NCBI RefSeq assembly: GCF_010725885.1
Contig: NZ_AP022600.1
Span: forward strand, 3,658,001-3,722,000
Reading direction: 5' to 3'
From: Mycolicibacterium tokaiense
GTDB taxonomy: Bacteria; Actinomycetota; Actinomycetes; Mycobacteriales; Mycobacteriaceae
Length of the DNA stretch: 64,000 nt
Position numbers and translations under genes: made by a program. The notes under the pieces are model-generated. The model was not told the DNA's origin. It searched no databases and saw nothing but the letters and a program-made list of their open reading frames with translations. Positions 55,201 through 61,430 of this stretch are shown here, one piece after another. Numbering within the stretch: the first letter of the stretch is position 1; the number at the start of each line of letters is the position of its first letter.

Positions 55201-55654
55201 GGTGCGCGGCGACGACCCTGCCGCGGCCGAGATGCTGGTGCGCCGCGGGGTGGACGGCGCCGAGGCGCACGACTGGATGTCGCTCGGTTACCACGTCCTG
55301 CTGGCGCAGTTGTGTGCCGATCACGGACTTGCGGGTTTCGCTCGCGAGTTGCTGGCCCGCCTGGATCCGTTCCGCGACCGGATCGCGGTCATCGGGCAGG
55401 TGGGTCTGGCAGGCACGGTAGCGCATGCGACGGCCCGATTGCGCGTTCTTCTGGGGGAGTCGGCTGAGGCGGATCTGGCCACCGCCGAGGCGATCAGCCA
55501 GCGCACCGATGGCGTCCCATCGCTGGTGCGCTGCCGTCTGCTGCGGCTCGAGCTGGGCGACGGCGACGCGGCGGCTCTCGAACGCGATGCCCGCAGGCTC
55601 GGCATGCACGGTGTCGCCGACGCCGCCGCACGCTTGGGGCCGGGCCGGGTGTAG
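52268..55654 (+). CDS. SARP-type transcriptional regulator with AAA ATPase and TPR-like region
   Basis: 1128 residues. N-terminal OmpR-like winged helix of the SARP type (1-95; LGSPKQRAVLAALLI-like helix, LRKALRPIGG), bacterial transcriptional activation domain (about 98-245, LADLDEFED-like start, ELGLDPGSEVRDLQ end). An ATPase domain begins at GLVGRHRE near 280, with Walker A GPPGIGKT at about 310 and Walker B LVIDNVQWAD; a helical repeat region follows to the end. AfsR-like large SARPs of this plan activate nearby enzyme genes. Three operator-like repeats lie just behind its stop and before the flavin oxidase gene. Confidence 0.88.
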   Translation: MHYRLLGPLQVVHGESQVDVGSPKQRAVLAALLIARGRVVSTDRLIDAVWGDDVPGSATAGLQAYISNLRKALRPIGGAVSPIVRQPPGYALEAASTDLAEFEDRCAAARAAVAEGSWRQALTAVDDALALWRGPLLSDLRDEPWVREEAGRVDDLRTECVEHRVTALLALGRVPEAVAEAAELRSLEPLRDRGAWLQMLALYRAGRTAEALDVFASHTRTLDDELGLDPGSEVRDLQVAILRQAPELAAWPRSPEWTGAAEVPAPAATQTSAPEPAPTGLVGRHRELFSAARLLDDVMAGGTRWLVLTGPPGIGKTRLAEEVADRAAHRGAQVIWVGCPDERGTPAWWPMRQLVRGLGAETGQVLHVPPDVDSDTARFHVYERVQTLLEHCSRAQPVALVIDNVQWADPTSASCLAYLAGALRDHRILVVITVRDIEHGPELARLLATAARGDGNRQWEVPALDGAEVAVLANQVAEDELSDAEAAALAERTGGNPFFVSEYARLPRAERTGAVLPGAIRSVLDRRLAVLDPAVLQVLRAAAVIGDTVEFSVLAATTGLDVDTLADHLDDAADERIVVGAHDGEGYAFAHGLLRTQLLADIPALRRQRLHARVAEVLDGAAGDAALTRRAQHLVAALPLVEPVEVVDACRCAAESATQRWSSETAARWWQAALDAYDLMPAALRSDDERDGLTVALLDALARAGRGQTVLETVQRHILEALHTGRTATAGRLAGALLRVSGGWPWLAPGVDPGPLLTVLDRAAELATADPAAEARIRAALAVGHCYHPDTTVAADHLARSMTLAQATHDADVIADALMGHLITYSGVAEFSGPTVQWVDELLALGHNGLREDAVIAHSVATMAAMNLGDVDGAQAHLRAGIEGSEALQLPVLRAQLRWTEALIALWRGDFAETARHHDIAASVHEQTELYEAGSGMLAAASLIRETGRVPETGLLAGDVPAAGGEGMVGVVRVALAAVRGDDPAAAEMLVRRGVDGAEAHDWMSLGYHVLLAQLCADHGLAGFARELLARLDPFRDRIAVIGQVGLAGTVAHATARLRVLLGESAEADLATAEAISQRTDGVPSLVRCRLLRLELGDGDAAALERDARRLGMHGVADAAARLGPGRV

Positions 55655-55655
55655 C

Positions 55656-55683
55656 GCCAAGTTTTCGCCAAGCGAAAGCCAAG
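55656..55683 (+). promoter_or_regulatory. SARP operator: three direct repeats at 11-bp period
   Basis: GCCAAG occurs at 55656-55661, 55667-55672 and 55678-55683, heptamer-like units with 4-5-bp gaps at exactly one helical turn. This is the known geometry of SARP binding sites. It begins two bases after the regulator's stop codon and ends about 52 bases before the oxidase ATG; a possible -10 (GATGGT) is at 55694-55699. Confidence 0.72.
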
Positions 55684-55735
55684 GCGGGTCCGCGATGGTG
55701 GCTCCACCGAACACTTCGTGCGAAAGGGACTCAGC

Positions 55736-57133
55736 ATGACCGTCACCGACCTGACCGGTGAACACCTCGACGACCACACGGTGGCCCCGCTGCGGGCCCG
55801 CATCCGCGGCACCGTGTCGCTGCCGTCCGATCCCGGATACGCCAGGGCGACCCCGTGGAATGTCGCCGTACCGGTGCGTCCGGCTGCGGTGGTGTTCGTC
55901 GCCGACGCCCGGGATGTCGCCGAGGCGGTGCTCTTCGCCGCAGCGCACCGCCTGACGGTCGCGGTGCAGGCCACCGGCCACGGTGCTCTGCCGGTGGGGC
56001 CGTCCACCCTGCTGGTGCACACCGGTGAGCTCAGCGGGTGTCACGTCGACGCTCACCACCGCACCGCGCTGGTGGGTGCGGGGGTCCGGTGGCAGCAGGT
56101 GCTCGACGCGGCCACACCCTTCGGCTTGGCCGCTGCCTGCGGGTCCGCCCCGGGCGTCGGGGTGGTCGGCTTCCTGACCGGCGGGGGTATCGGCCCGCTG
56201 GTGCGCAGCATCGGGCTGTCCTCGGACCACGTCCGCGCATTCGAGCTGGTGACGGGTACGGGCGAGATCCTATGGGTCACACCGGATCAGCACGCTGAAC
56301 TCTTCTGGGGCCTGCGTGGTGGTAAAGGAACTCTCGGCATCGTGACCGCGGTGGAGATCGATCTGCTGCCCATCCCCGAGTTCTACGGTGGTGCACTGTA
56401 TTTCGGTGCCGATGACGCTGCCGCGGTGTTGCGTGCCTGGCAAGGCTGGCTCGCCGGGCTGCCCGACACGGTGACCACCTCGCTTGCGCTGCAACAACTT
56501 CCCCCGCTGCCGGATGTGCCGGAACCGCTGGCCGGCCGGTTCACGCTGGCGGTGCGCTTCGTCGCCCTCGGCGATCCCGCCGAGGCCGAGCAGGTGCTGG
56601 CGCCCCTGCGGGCCGTCGCCACACCCCTGATCGACACGGTGTCAGTGATGCCCTACGCGGGCATCGGCGCCGTGCACGCCGATCCGGTGGACCCGATGCC
56701 GGTGCACGAAGGGCATGCGCTGCTGCACGAGCTGACGCCCGAGGCGGTGGAGGCGCTGCTGGCGGTGGCCGGGCCGGCGTCGGGTTCGCTGCAGGTCATC
56801 GTGGAGTTGCGTCACCTCGGCGGAGCCATGGCCCGGCCGGCCGCGCACCGCAGCGCGTTCTGTCACCGCGACGCCGCGTTCTCCATGGCCACCATCGGGG
56901 CGCTGATGCCGGAGATTGCCGAGATGGTGCCGGGGCACGCCGCCTCGGTGCTCGACGCGCTGGCCCCCTGGTCGACCGGGGGAGCACTGCCCAACTTCGG
57001 CCCTTCTGCCGATGCGACCAGAGTGGCGCGCTGCTACGACGAGGACACCCTGCACTGGCTGGCCGCCCTGGCGCAGCGGTACGACCCCGCCGGGGTCTTC
57101 CGGGTGGGGCAGGTCGCCCGCCATCCGCTGTAA
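55736..57133 (+). CDS. FAD-binding (PCMH/BBE-type) oxidoreductase
   Basis: 465 residues. The FAD domain shows VAVQATGHGALP, whose His corresponds to the flavin-linked histidine, and ACGSAPGVGVVGFLTGGGIG. The second covalent position (Cys in bicovalent oxidases) looks to be Ala or Ser, suggesting single attachment. The C-terminal end RYDPAGVFRVGQ is the short BBE motif. Members oxidise sugars, alkaloids or polyketides. ATG 55736 follows GAAAGGG. Probably the direct target of the upstream SARP regulator. Confidence 0.86.
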   Translation: MTVTDLTGEHLDDHTVAPLRARIRGTVSLPSDPGYARATPWNVAVPVRPAAVVFVADARDVAEAVLFAAAHRLTVAVQATGHGALPVGPSTLLVHTGELSGCHVDAHHRTALVGAGVRWQQVLDAATPFGLAAACGSAPGVGVVGFLTGGGIGPLVRSIGLSSDHVRAFELVTGTGEILWVTPDQHAELFWGLRGGKGTLGIVTAVEIDLLPIPEFYGGALYFGADDAAAVLRAWQGWLAGLPDTVTTSLALQQLPPLPDVPEPLAGRFTLAVRFVALGDPAEAEQVLAPLRAVATPLIDTVSVMPYAGIGAVHADPVDPMPVHEGHALLHELTPEAVEALLAVAGPASGSLQVIVELRHLGGAMARPAAHRSAFCHRDAAFSMATIGALMPEIAEMVPGHAASVLDALAPWSTGGALPNFGPSADATRVARCYDEDTLHWLAALAQRYDPAGVFRVGQVARHPL

Positions 57134-57210
57134 TCTGCGTCACGATTACCACCGCAAGCCGGGGTGAAGACCTGCGGTTTCTCGCGTGAAAAGGACGTTG
57201 ATCAGGCGAT

Positions 57211-57239
57211 TTGGAGCTACCGGGCCGCATCAGTAACCT
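57211..57239 (+). promoter_or_regulatory. Promoter of the initiator tRNA gene
   Basis: TTGGAG (57211-57216), 17-bp spacer, TAACCT (57234-57239); transcription would start just before the tRNA 5' end at 57253. Confidence 0.6.
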
Positions 57240-57252
57240 TGTGTTCACCCGA

Positions 57253-57329
57253 CGCGGGGTGGAGCAGCTCGGTAGCTCGCTGGGCTCATAACCCAGAGGT
57301 CGCAGGTTCGAATCCTGTCCCCGCTACCA
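57253..57329 (+). tRNA. Initiator tRNA-fMet (CAU)
   Basis: 77 nt including an encoded CCA. The acceptor begins CGCGGGG with the C1:A72 mismatch typical of initiators. The anticodon loop CTCATAA (CAU) is flanked by three G:C pairs (TGGG/CCCA), another initiator mark. T loop is GGTTCGAATCC. Its 3' end is the probable attachment site of the tyrosine-integrase element to the right. Confidence 0.95.
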
Positions 57330-57332
57330 GGT

Positions 57333-57368
57333 AAAACGGCCCCCGGAGACTACTCCGGGGGCCGTTTT
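57333..57368 (+). terminator. Intrinsic terminator of the tRNA gene
   Basis: Perfect 15-bp stem AAAACGGCCCCCGGA (57333-57347) with 57354-57368, 6-nt loop, ending in TTTTC. Confidence 0.9.
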
Positions 57369-57388
57369 CATGTCCGATGGGAATACTT

Positions 57389-57436
57389 TTGGGAACATTC
57401 CCAACGCAAAGAACTTGTTGGGAACGGATTGGGAAC
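57389..57436. repeat. TTGGGAAC repeats, possible integrase arm-binding sites
   Basis: TTGGGAAC at 57389-57396, 57418-57425 and 57429-57436, and in inverse as ATTCCCAA at 57397-57404, so the first two form TTGGGAA-CA-TTCCCAA. Such clusters beside a tRNA are typical of phage-side arms for tyrosine integrases. The terminator end of the tRNA gene is 20 bases away. Confidence 0.55.
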
Positions 57437-57526
57437 GCGCGAGCTGTCGTGGCGACCTCGTGCCTGGATCGGTGTGCGCTCAGCGCGGTGCGCTCGGCGA
57501 GCGACACCGCATACACGTTCGCTTAT

Positions 57527-58663
57527 CTAGTCGTCCTGGGGATCACGGCCGCACTGGCCCTTGCCCCGCGTCCGGAGCCAGCGTCTCGCGAGTAACACAA
57601 GCACGAGGGCCGTTGCCCACCGTGACGAACCATCGGTGGGTGAGTCAAGGTTTGAATTTTGAGCGCGTTGCAGAGGCATGCCCACAGTTTTCGACCGTGG
57701 CCGACCCAGGCACCGGAGCAGAACCTCCGCAAGTAATGAGGCCGCGATGCCGAAGAGGAGACTTGCAACAACGAGCGCCTGTTGCCACCGAGCTTGGGAA
57801 TCTAGATCTAGTAGGCGTGCAGACGGGGCCAGCGGCGATCGAGCAACCCAGTTCAAGGCGTCAGGGCTCTCAAACGTCGGACGACTGTCCTCTATGGCTA
57901 TGCGAGAGGGTAAGGCACCGGCGTAGATGTCCAGTACTTGAGAGTCTGGCCGCACCCACGTGCCTGGGAGCTCTTCGAATGTGTACGTGCCGCCCATCGA
58001 CCTAGGGATCGGACTGGGCAGTGCTCCGACAAGAGGCCATGACTCCGAATACCGAGGGCCCTCGAACCAGAGCAGGCTGGGTCGGTGACGAGTTGGCTCC
58101 AGCATTCGGCCTATGACGCTTACGGGGGTCCCGAGAAATCCGGGCGGGTCTTGCTCCAACAAACTGGGTACGCATTGCACGGGTTCGGGGATGCTGATCG
58201 ATATCGCGTCGGTAGGCCCAAGATTAACCGTGTCAGGCGACATTGGGATCTTGACAACACCTGAAAAAGATTGCGCGGTAACAGCTTCTGTCTCAGTCCG
58301 ATCGTGTGGTAGATATTTCGGCGAGATCAGCCTGGCGTCTCCGCCCATGAGCAGCGTTGCTCGAAAAGGAACTGATGAGTCCGGTTGACCGGCAAAAGAG
58401 GTGGTGTTCGCGCAGACTCCGACACTGTATGAGACAGTCGGGTTCGAGTCGCCCGCGCTGGCTTCGTCGCGAGAGACTGTTAGGGCCACTCTGTGTGTCC
58501 GCGAACCGTCGTCGCGCATCTGATCGCTAGGCACCACGACTGCTACCCAGCCGGCGAACGGTTGAGCTGACGGGGCTCTCGTCGTGATGTTCGCGATTGG
58601 GACATAAAGGGCGATCATCAGCACGCTGACAGCGGCTGTCCAGGTCACTCCTGATGGCTTCAT
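57527..58663 (-). CDS. Hypothetical membrane-anchored protein
   Basis: 378 residues. An N-terminal helix (about 8-26, VTWTAAVSVLMIALYVPIAN) and a second near 285-310 (ALVVASLLFGIAASLLAEVL) enclose a probably external beta-rich domain. Two cysteines (VGVCANTTSF and PEPVQCVPSL) may form a disulfide. No family recognised. ATG 58663 is used; a GTG two codons earlier is in frame. It lies between the tRNA and the toxin-antitoxin pair and is more A+T-rich than the core genes. Confidence 0.6.
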   Translation of the reverse strand: MKPSGVTWTAAVSVLMIALYVPIANITTRAPSAQPFAGWVAVVVPSDQMRDDGSRTHRVALTVSRDEASAGDSNPTVSYSVGVCANTTSFAGQPDSSVPFRATLLMGGDARLISPKYLPHDRTETEAVTAQSFSGVVKIPMSPDTVNLGPTDAISISIPEPVQCVPSLLEQDPPGFLGTPVSVIGRMLEPTRHRPSLLWFEGPRYSESWPLVGALPSPIPRSMGGTYTFEELPGTWVRPDSQVLDIYAGALPSRIAIEDSRPTFESPDALNWVARSPLAPSARLLDLDSQARWQQALVVASLLFGIAASLLAEVLLRCLGRPRSKTVGMPLQRAQNSNLDSPTDGSSRWATALVLVLLARRWLRTRGKGQCGRDPQDD

Positions 58664-58722
58664 TCGCACTGCTTCGGTGCTTCCCTGGTTCTAGTGCACG
58701 GGTTCTGTGTTTGACGCCTGCA

Positions 58723-59046
58723 TCAGGCCGTCAGTTCGACGCTGTCCTCACCGAAGTCGGCAACAATCCGCAAGTGTCCACCGAGTGCGGCGACGTAGGA
58801 CTGCAGCGTCCTCAACTCCGTATGCGCCAAGTCGCCGCTCTCCAATTGCGAGACCCGCGCCTGCGAGACGCCCATGAGCGCCGCGACGTCGGCCTGGCGA
58901 GCGTGGCCGTGCGCCTTCCGAATCTCGGCGAGACGGTAAGCCTGGACGGCTTCATGCATCTGCTTGCGTGCCGAGTCTGCGCGTGCGGGTTCCACGCGAC
59001 CCTGTTCCACCGCCTCGGCTCGGATCTCACGCCAATTGCGTGCCAT
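58723..59046 (-). CDS. XRE-family antitoxin (HigA-like)
   Basis: 107 residues. A helical N-terminal half (NWREIRAEAVEQGRVEPARA) precedes an HTH of the HigA/Cro type (RKAHGHARQADVAALMGVSQ, ARVSQLESGD). It begins two bases after the toxin gene's stop; toxin-first order is characteristic of HigBA. It should bind the toxin and repress the operon. Confidence 0.85.
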   Translation of the reverse strand: MARNWREIRAEAVEQGRVEPARADSARKQMHEAVQAYRLAEIRKAHGHARQADVAALMGVSQARVSQLESGDLAHTELRTLQSYVAALGGHLRIVADFGEDSVELTA

Positions 59047-59048
59047 GG

Positions 59049-59399
59049 CTACTCACCTCCCTCGCCGGTCGCCAGCCATCTGGCATAACGCTCGTCCGCG
59101 ACCGGGATGTTCTTGTCGTACCAGCTTCGCCAGTTCCCGGCCTTGTCTCCGCCGAGCAGCAGGATCGCCTGTCGCTGCGGATCGAAGATGAACAGGATGC
59201 GGACGCTGGTACCGGCGGGACGCAGCTCCTTCATGATGTGGAACGTCGAGCCGTTCACCCGGTCCACCGTGGGCCGGCCCAAGGCGGGCCCCTCCGCCTC
59301 GAGTAAGTCGATCGCCCCGGTCACCGACGTCATGGTGTCGTCGTCCAGCGTGAAGTACCACCGTTCAACCTCCTCCAGCAGGAGCACCACCCACGCCAT
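59049..59399 (-). CDS. RelE/HigB-type toxin (phage Gp49-like)
   Basis: 116 residues. Gp49/HigB pattern: GPALGRPTVDRVNGSTFHIM, then KELRPAGTSVRILFIFDP and GGDKAGNWRSWYDKNIPVAD. Members are ribosome-dependent mRNA interferases or related inhibitors. ATG 59399 (MAWVVLL) follows GGAG at about nine bases. A consensus TATAAT -10 (minus strand, 59415-59420) is close upstream. The pair could stabilise the element. Confidence 0.85.
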   Translation of the reverse strand: MAWVVLLLEEVERWYFTLDDDTMTSVTGAIDLLEAEGPALGRPTVDRVNGSTFHIMKELRPAGTSVRILFIFDPQRQAILLLGGDKAGNWRSWYDKNIPVADERYARWLATGEGGE

Positions 59400-59414
59400 C
59401 AGTATAACTCCAGC

Positions 59415-59420
59415 ATTATA
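59415..59420 (-). promoter_or_regulatory. -10 element of the toxin-antitoxin operon
   Basis: TATAAT on the minus strand, 15 bases before the toxin ATG; rare perfect consensus in this GC-rich DNA. No good -35 is visible. Confidence 0.5.
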
Positions 59421-59434
59421 TCGGTCGGGCTTCC

Positions 59435-60781
59435 TCACTCGAGGTCTGTCGGGTCGGCGTCCTCGTCGTCTTCGGCCCACGCGTGACCGATCAGGAATCC
59501 GGCCGCCTGCTCGGCGGCCTCCCGGTCGTCGTTCTGCAGCACGTGGGCGTACGTCTCGAGGAAGAAGCCGACGTTGGCGTGGCCGATGCGTTCGCTGATG
59601 ACCTTCGGATTGACTCCCGCCCGGAGTGCACCGGTGGCGTACGAGTGGCGCAGGTCGTGAAAGGTGATGCGGGACAAGCCGGCTGCGGCCGACAGACGGT
59701 CGAATCGCTGCCGGATCGAGTCCGGGTGCAACGGCCGACCGTCTTCGTAGGTGAACATGTAGCCGCCGGGGTGATAGTCGGGCCCGAAGAACGCGCGCTC
59801 GCCGTCCTGGACCTCACGCCAACGGCGCAGTGCGGCCACGGTGGCGCGGTCGATCGAGATGGTCTTGTCGGCGTTGCGCGTCTTGCCGCCGGCTTTGTCG
59901 CGAGCCTGCCCACCGACCACCACGCGGTTGTCGTGAACCGCGATGTGGCCGGCGTCGAGGTCGACGGCAGACCACCGCAGCCCGCAGATCTGGCCGCGCC
60001 GGATACCCGTCGTGAGCTCCAGCAGGAACAGCGCGCCGAAGCGGTCATGCCGCACCGAGGCGAGGAAGGTCTGAATCTCCTCCGGCCGCCAGACCTGGCG
60101 ACGGGTGCGCGGCCGTCGGGGCGGCTTCACATTGCTTGCGGGGTTGTCGGTGAGGAACTTCCACGCGACCGCGTCGACCAGGGCGCGATGCATGAACGCA
60201 TGTACGTTGCGGACCGTCTTGGGTGCGAGACCTCGCGGCGTCGGTTCCGGCACGATGCCGGACCGGTATCGGCGCACCGCGGCGCGGGCGGCGTGAATCG
60301 AGGTACCGCAGGCCTCAGACACCGTGCGCGGTGTGGGCTCGTCACCGCGCGCGACGCGCCTCGACCAGTACGCGTACATCGCCGAGTCGTTGTCGCGTTT
60401 GACGCGTCCCTCGGCGAGCAGTTTCGCGTAGAGCTTCAGCAGCGTGGGTTCGTCGAGTCGTTGAAGGCGCTCGCCGCCGATGTGCGGGATGACGTACCAC
60501 CGCGCGTAGTCGCTCCAGCTGCGCCAGGTGGTGGCGTCGAGTGTGGGGTCGACTGCGGTGAGCCATTCCGTCAGGAACTCGCCGACGGTTCGGGTGGAGG
60601 GTTTGACGATGCGGCCGCGGTCAGCGTCACGCATCGCGTCACGGCAAGCCTTCCAGGCCTCCCTCTCGGTGTCGAAGCCGCCTTTGGTGATCCAGGGATA
60701 TGTGCCGGTGGTGGGATCGCGTTGCGGTGAGCGGAATTTGTAGTACCACTTCGCTCCCCGATGGTACACCGATCCCTTCAT
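59435..60781 (-). CDS. Tyrosine recombinase (phage-type integrase)
   Basis: 448 residues. An N-terminal arm-binding domain (GSVYHRGAKWYYKFRSP) is followed by a core-binding SAM-like domain and the catalytic domain. Catalytic residues: Arg in ELTTGIRRGQICGLRW, His-x-x-Arg in ITFHDLRHSYATG, His in ERIGHANVG, and Tyr in FFLETYAHVL. The excisionase gene overlaps its start by four bases (ATGA). Target is probably the initiator tRNA gene to the left. Confidence 0.92.
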   Translation of the reverse strand: MKGSVYHRGAKWYYKFRSPQRDPTTGTYPWITKGGFDTEREAWKACRDAMRDADRGRIVKPSTRTVGEFLTEWLTAVDPTLDATTWRSWSDYARWYVIPHIGGERLQRLDEPTLLKLYAKLLAEGRVKRDNDSAMYAYWSRRVARGDEPTPRTVSEACGTSIHAARAAVRRYRSGIVPEPTPRGLAPKTVRNVHAFMHRALVDAVAWKFLTDNPASNVKPPRRPRTRRQVWRPEEIQTFLASVRHDRFGALFLLELTTGIRRGQICGLRWSAVDLDAGHIAVHDNRVVVGGQARDKAGGKTRNADKTISIDRATVAALRRWREVQDGERAFFGPDYHPGGYMFTYEDGRPLHPDSIRQRFDRLSAAAGLSRITFHDLRHSYATGALRAGVNPKVISERIGHANVGFFLETYAHVLQNDDREAAEQAAGFLIGHAWAEDDEDADPTDLE

Positions 60782-60957
60782 GACGCGAGCTCACGGAGGC
60801 CTGAGGTGACGACATAGACGCGGCCGCCCAGCCGGCGAACCGGCAATTCGCCGGAGTTCACGAGGCGATACGCCGCTGCTCGGCTGATCCCCAGCAGCTC
60901 CGCGGCGTGCGGCACGGAGAGAAGCAGGGGCAGTCCCTTGAACGGGTTGTCTTCCAT
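60778..60957 (-). CDS. Excisionase / AlpA-like small DNA-binding protein
   Basis: 59 residues. A single MerR/HTH_17-type motif (SVPHAAELLGISRAAAYRLV) with the wing VRRLGGRVYVV. Such proteins are excision factors coupled to tyrosine integrases. Start ATG 60957 (MEDNPF); a GTG four codons upstream is in frame. GGAGGGTGG precedes. Overlaps the integrase start. Confidence 0.82.
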   Translation of the reverse strand: MEDNPFKGLPLLLSVPHAAELLGISRAAAYRLVNSGELPVRRLGGRVYVVTSGLRELAS

Positions 60958-61430
60958 TTTGATCACCACCCTCCACGGAGTCGTGTGGGGCTATGGCCCG
61001 TGCGACGTGCTGCAGCGCCTGTGTGGAATTGTCGCCGCGACGTCACGTCGCGGGCTGTTCTGCTCGGCTGCGGTGAGGTTCATCGCGCACCCAACATCAC
61101 TGTAATTCGCGGTACCGACAGGTTTGTGCAGAGTGTTCGCGCAACGCGTTGCGACGGGTCGCGTAGTGCGCTATGTCGCAACCTGTTTCACGCCTCCGGA
61201 TTTAACGACACCCTATCTCCCCTCTCCAGCCTTCGTCTCCATTTCCAGTCAATCGCGTCCACATGCATACCGTTGCGTCTCTAAACACAGTGCCTCCCTT
61301 AGTCTTATCCCAAGTACTCCACCTCGTCTCACATTCCCAACACCCCCAATTTCTGCATGGCACATTTGCACAACGGTGTGAGTATGTCTGTGGCGCAGCA
61401 CGTGCCGTAGGCGCCGGCTGAAGGGGCGAG
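60958..61430. other. Palindrome-rich non-coding region between excisionase and relaxase (possible oriT)
   Basis: Three strong symmetries: CCGCGACGT-c-ACGTCGCGG (61034-61052), a 14-bp palindrome CGCAACGCGTTGCG (about 61139-61152) and GTTGCGAC paired with GTCGCAAC about 20 bases further on. From about 61195 to 61370 the plus strand is C/T/A-rich and very poor in G. No gene is supported. Position next to a relaxase gene fits an origin of transfer or a replication control region; neither is proven. Confidence 0.45.

Noticed and set aside
57370..58005. 211-codon open frame on the plus strand right of the tRNA
   Set aside because: Covers the TTGGGAAC repeat cluster and is antisense to the 57527-58663 gene; its translation has no family features.
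61334..61342. ATTCCCAAC resembling the integrase arm repeats
   Set aside because: Single copy in a stretch rich in C and A; can occur by chance and no second copy lies nearby.
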